The position numbers and the translations under genes were made by a program. 64,000 bases of DNA, taken from positions 682,001 through 746,000 of the forward strand of contig NZ_QDFV01000002.1 of the NCBI RefSeq assembly GCF_003075395.1, written 5' to 3'. This DNA comes from Microbacterium sp. TPD7012. GTDB taxonomy: Bacteria > Actinomycetota > Actinomycetes > Actinomycetales > Microbacteriaceae. Position 1 is the stretch's first letter. Each line of letters begins with the position of its first letter. Below, in pieces: positions 62,962 through 64,000 of the stretch. The notes beneath the pieces are model-generated. The model ran no database searches. It was given only the letters and a program-made list of their open reading frames with translations, and was not told the DNA's origin.

Positions 62962-64000
62962 CTATTCGGCGGGTGCGGACCCCTCGGTCGTGGCGAGGGC
63001 CTCGTCCACCGGGGCGAGGACGGCGTCGACGGTCGGTGTCGGCTCGACGACCGCGGGTGCGGACTCGACAGGGGCAGGTTCCGTCTCGACAGGGCCCGGT
63101 TCCGTCTCGACAAGGGCGGGATCGGTCTCGACCGGAGCCGGAGCCTCCTCCGCCGAGGCGGGGGCGACCTCCACCGGGGCGGCCGTCTCGACAGGCTCTC
63201 CGGCAGGGACGCCTGCGGCGCTGTCGTCGAGGGGCGTGGCTTCCGCGACCGGAGCCGCATCCGCGTCGACGAGGAGGGGATTGCCCAGTGCGCGCAACGT
63301 CGTGTCGGCGGAGGGGCCGATGCCGTCGGCGAGCACGTAGCGGAAGGTCACCGTCGTGTCTGATGCGAACACCAGCTGGGCCAGACCGGGCCGCAGATCG
63401 ATCGTTCCCTGGCCGAGGGAGTCGAGAACGATCTCGTCTCCTCCGCCACGGCTCCCGTCGAGCAGCGCCTCCACGGTCGCTCCGGGAACGCCCGTGATCG
63501 GCACGCTGTAGTGGATGCGCAGACCTTCGAACCAGATCGTGGCGGCGGACCAGGAGGGCGCGGTGGTCGGCACTCCGGGGTCTGTCGGATCGGTGGGATC
63601 GGTCGGGTCCGTGGGATCGGTCGGGTCTGTGGGATCGGTGGGGTCCGTCGGGTCCGTGGGATCGGTCGGGTCCGTGGGATCGGTCGGATCGGTGGGGTCC
63701 GTCGGGTCCGTCGGGTCCGTCGGGTCCGTGGGATCGACGTCGTCCTCCGGGTCGGGAGCCGTCACCGGAGGCGCCGGCGGGGCGACGACCGGGCCGTTCT
63801 GCTCCGGAGTCGACCGCACCGCGGTCTCATCCGCCGGCGGGGGCGGCGTCGCGTCGGGCTTCGTCACCGGCGCGATGACGACCGGCTCTTCGAGGTTCAG
63901 CGACGCGTCGGGTCCGACGTCGGACGTGATCGACGACGAGTCCGCGTCGGCGGCACTGGGGAGGGAGGTCGATGGATCGGCGCCCGCCAGGCCGGGGATG
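62962..64000 (-). CDS. Large Pro/Thr/Asp-rich protein, C-terminal part (5' end outside window)
   Basis: The frame is open to base 64000, so the start lies beyond the right edge; the GTG at 63867 is only an internal codon. About 345 residues remain: an Ala/Pro/Val-rich part, then a run of about 17 Thr-Asp-Pro tripeptides, a folded-looking segment of about 90 residues (ATIWFEGLRIHYSVPITGVP to FRYVLADGIGPSADTTLRAL), and a tail of repeated P-V-E-T-(D/E)-P motifs. No membrane helix or LPXTG-type anchor is at the C-terminus. The repeats suggest an extended stalk, probably outside the cell, but the N-terminus is missing. Not recognised. Confidence 0.75.
   Translation of the reverse strand, partial: IPGLAGADPSTSLPSAADADSSSITSDVGPDASLNLEEPVVIAPVTKPDATPPPPADETAVRSTPEQNGPVVAPPAPPVTAPDPEDDVDPTDPTDPTDPTDPTDPTDPTDPTDPTDPTDPTDPTDPTDPTDPTDPTDPTDPGVPTTAPSWSAATIWFEGLRIHYSVPITGVPGATVEALLDGSRGGGDEIVLDSLGQGTIDLRPGLAQLVFASDTTVTFRYVLADGIGPSADTTLRALGNPLLVDADAAPVAEATPLDDSAAGVPAGEPVETAAPVEVAPASAEEAPAPVETDPALVETEPGPVETEPAPVESAPAVVEPTPTVDAVLAPVDEALATTEGSAPAE
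63578..63736 (-). repeat. Tandem 9-bp repeat encoding Thr-Asp-Pro
   Basis: About 17 units of the form GG(A/G)TC(G/C/T)GT(C/G) run without interruption and in frame. Third positions of codons vary between GGATCGGTG, GGGTCCGTC and similar, so the peptide is kept while the DNA has drifted. The region is prone to slippage. Confidence 0.9.

Noticed and set aside
62571..63260. N-terminal extension of the GlcD-type oxidase
   Set aside because: Ser/Pro/Arg-rich shadow of the YrdB and repeat-protein genes; the family start is at 62570.
63578..63736. Possible CRISPR array because of evenly spaced repeats
   Set aside because: Units are 9 bp, contiguous, without spacers and in frame with a coding sequence.

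Overview
The window is high-GC DNA with dense genes, short spacers, GTG/ATG starts and abundant GGATGCC/GCATCC words. The set sucC-sucD, a PerM/DUF6350 membrane protein, purN-purH, a monomeric isocitrate dehydrogenase and a class-E (LAXTG) sorting signal fits an actinobacterium of the Microbacteriaceae, most likely Microbacterium or a close relative (inference from gene content and style; no database search was possible). No rRNA, tRNA, insertion sequence, prophage or CRISPR array was seen. Both ends cut through genes.

Layout. 0-2.4 kb: end of a glycosyltransferase, then a DGPF/YciI protein coupled to an ECF42-type sigma factor. 2.4-7.4 kb: small membrane stress proteins, a glycerophosphodiesterase and an ABC exporter pair. 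7.5-10.6 kb: a surface protein with four lamin-tail domains. 10.7-16.9 kb: helicase PcrA, an SseB-like protein, a LigD-type polymerase, a ribbon-helix-helix antitoxin with a broken toxin, and an ATP-dependent DNA ligase. 17-24.9 kb: oxidoreductase, GNAT, acyl-CoA dehydrogenase with a TetR regulator, sucCD, and a second TetR regulator divergent from a VOC protein. 25-33.9 kb: homocysteine methyltransferase, purine permease, PerM, purN, purH, and the alkylation-repair pair Ada/AlkA-Ogt. 33.9-40.1 kb: a dipeptidase, a heterodimeric ABC exporter behind a short leader ORF, and a coiled-coil protein.

40.1-48.1 kb is a LacI-controlled operon: sugar-binding lipoprotein, two permeases, a YicI-like alpha-xylosidase and a beta-glucosidase. 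It suits uptake and cytoplasmic breakdown of xyloglucan-type oligosaccharides. 48.3-52.8 kb carries a GNAT protein, isocitrate dehydrogenase and an L,D-transpeptidase. 52.8-60.8 kb is a D-amino-acid/amino-sugar cluster: RidA, a D-serine dehydratase-like enzyme, a D-aminoacylase fused to a GH20 hexosaminidase, a ROK repressor, a ROK kinase and nagB. 60.8-64 kb holds a NUDIX hydrolase, a GlcD-type oxidase, a YrdB protein and the end of a protein with a long Thr-Asp-Pro repeat.

The most interesting non-coding signals are: (1) two copies of a 77-bp mirror-symmetric element (23791-23867, 39081-39157) with identical internal spacing and a paired, compensatory base change; (2) a leader peptide and alternative hairpins upstream of the heterodimeric ABC exporter, recalling attenuator-controlled multidrug exporters; (3) a shared 14-bp palindrome upstream of both sucC and the isocitrate dehydrogenase gene; (4) repeated use of leaderless promoters, with a TANNNT box about six bases before the start codon.
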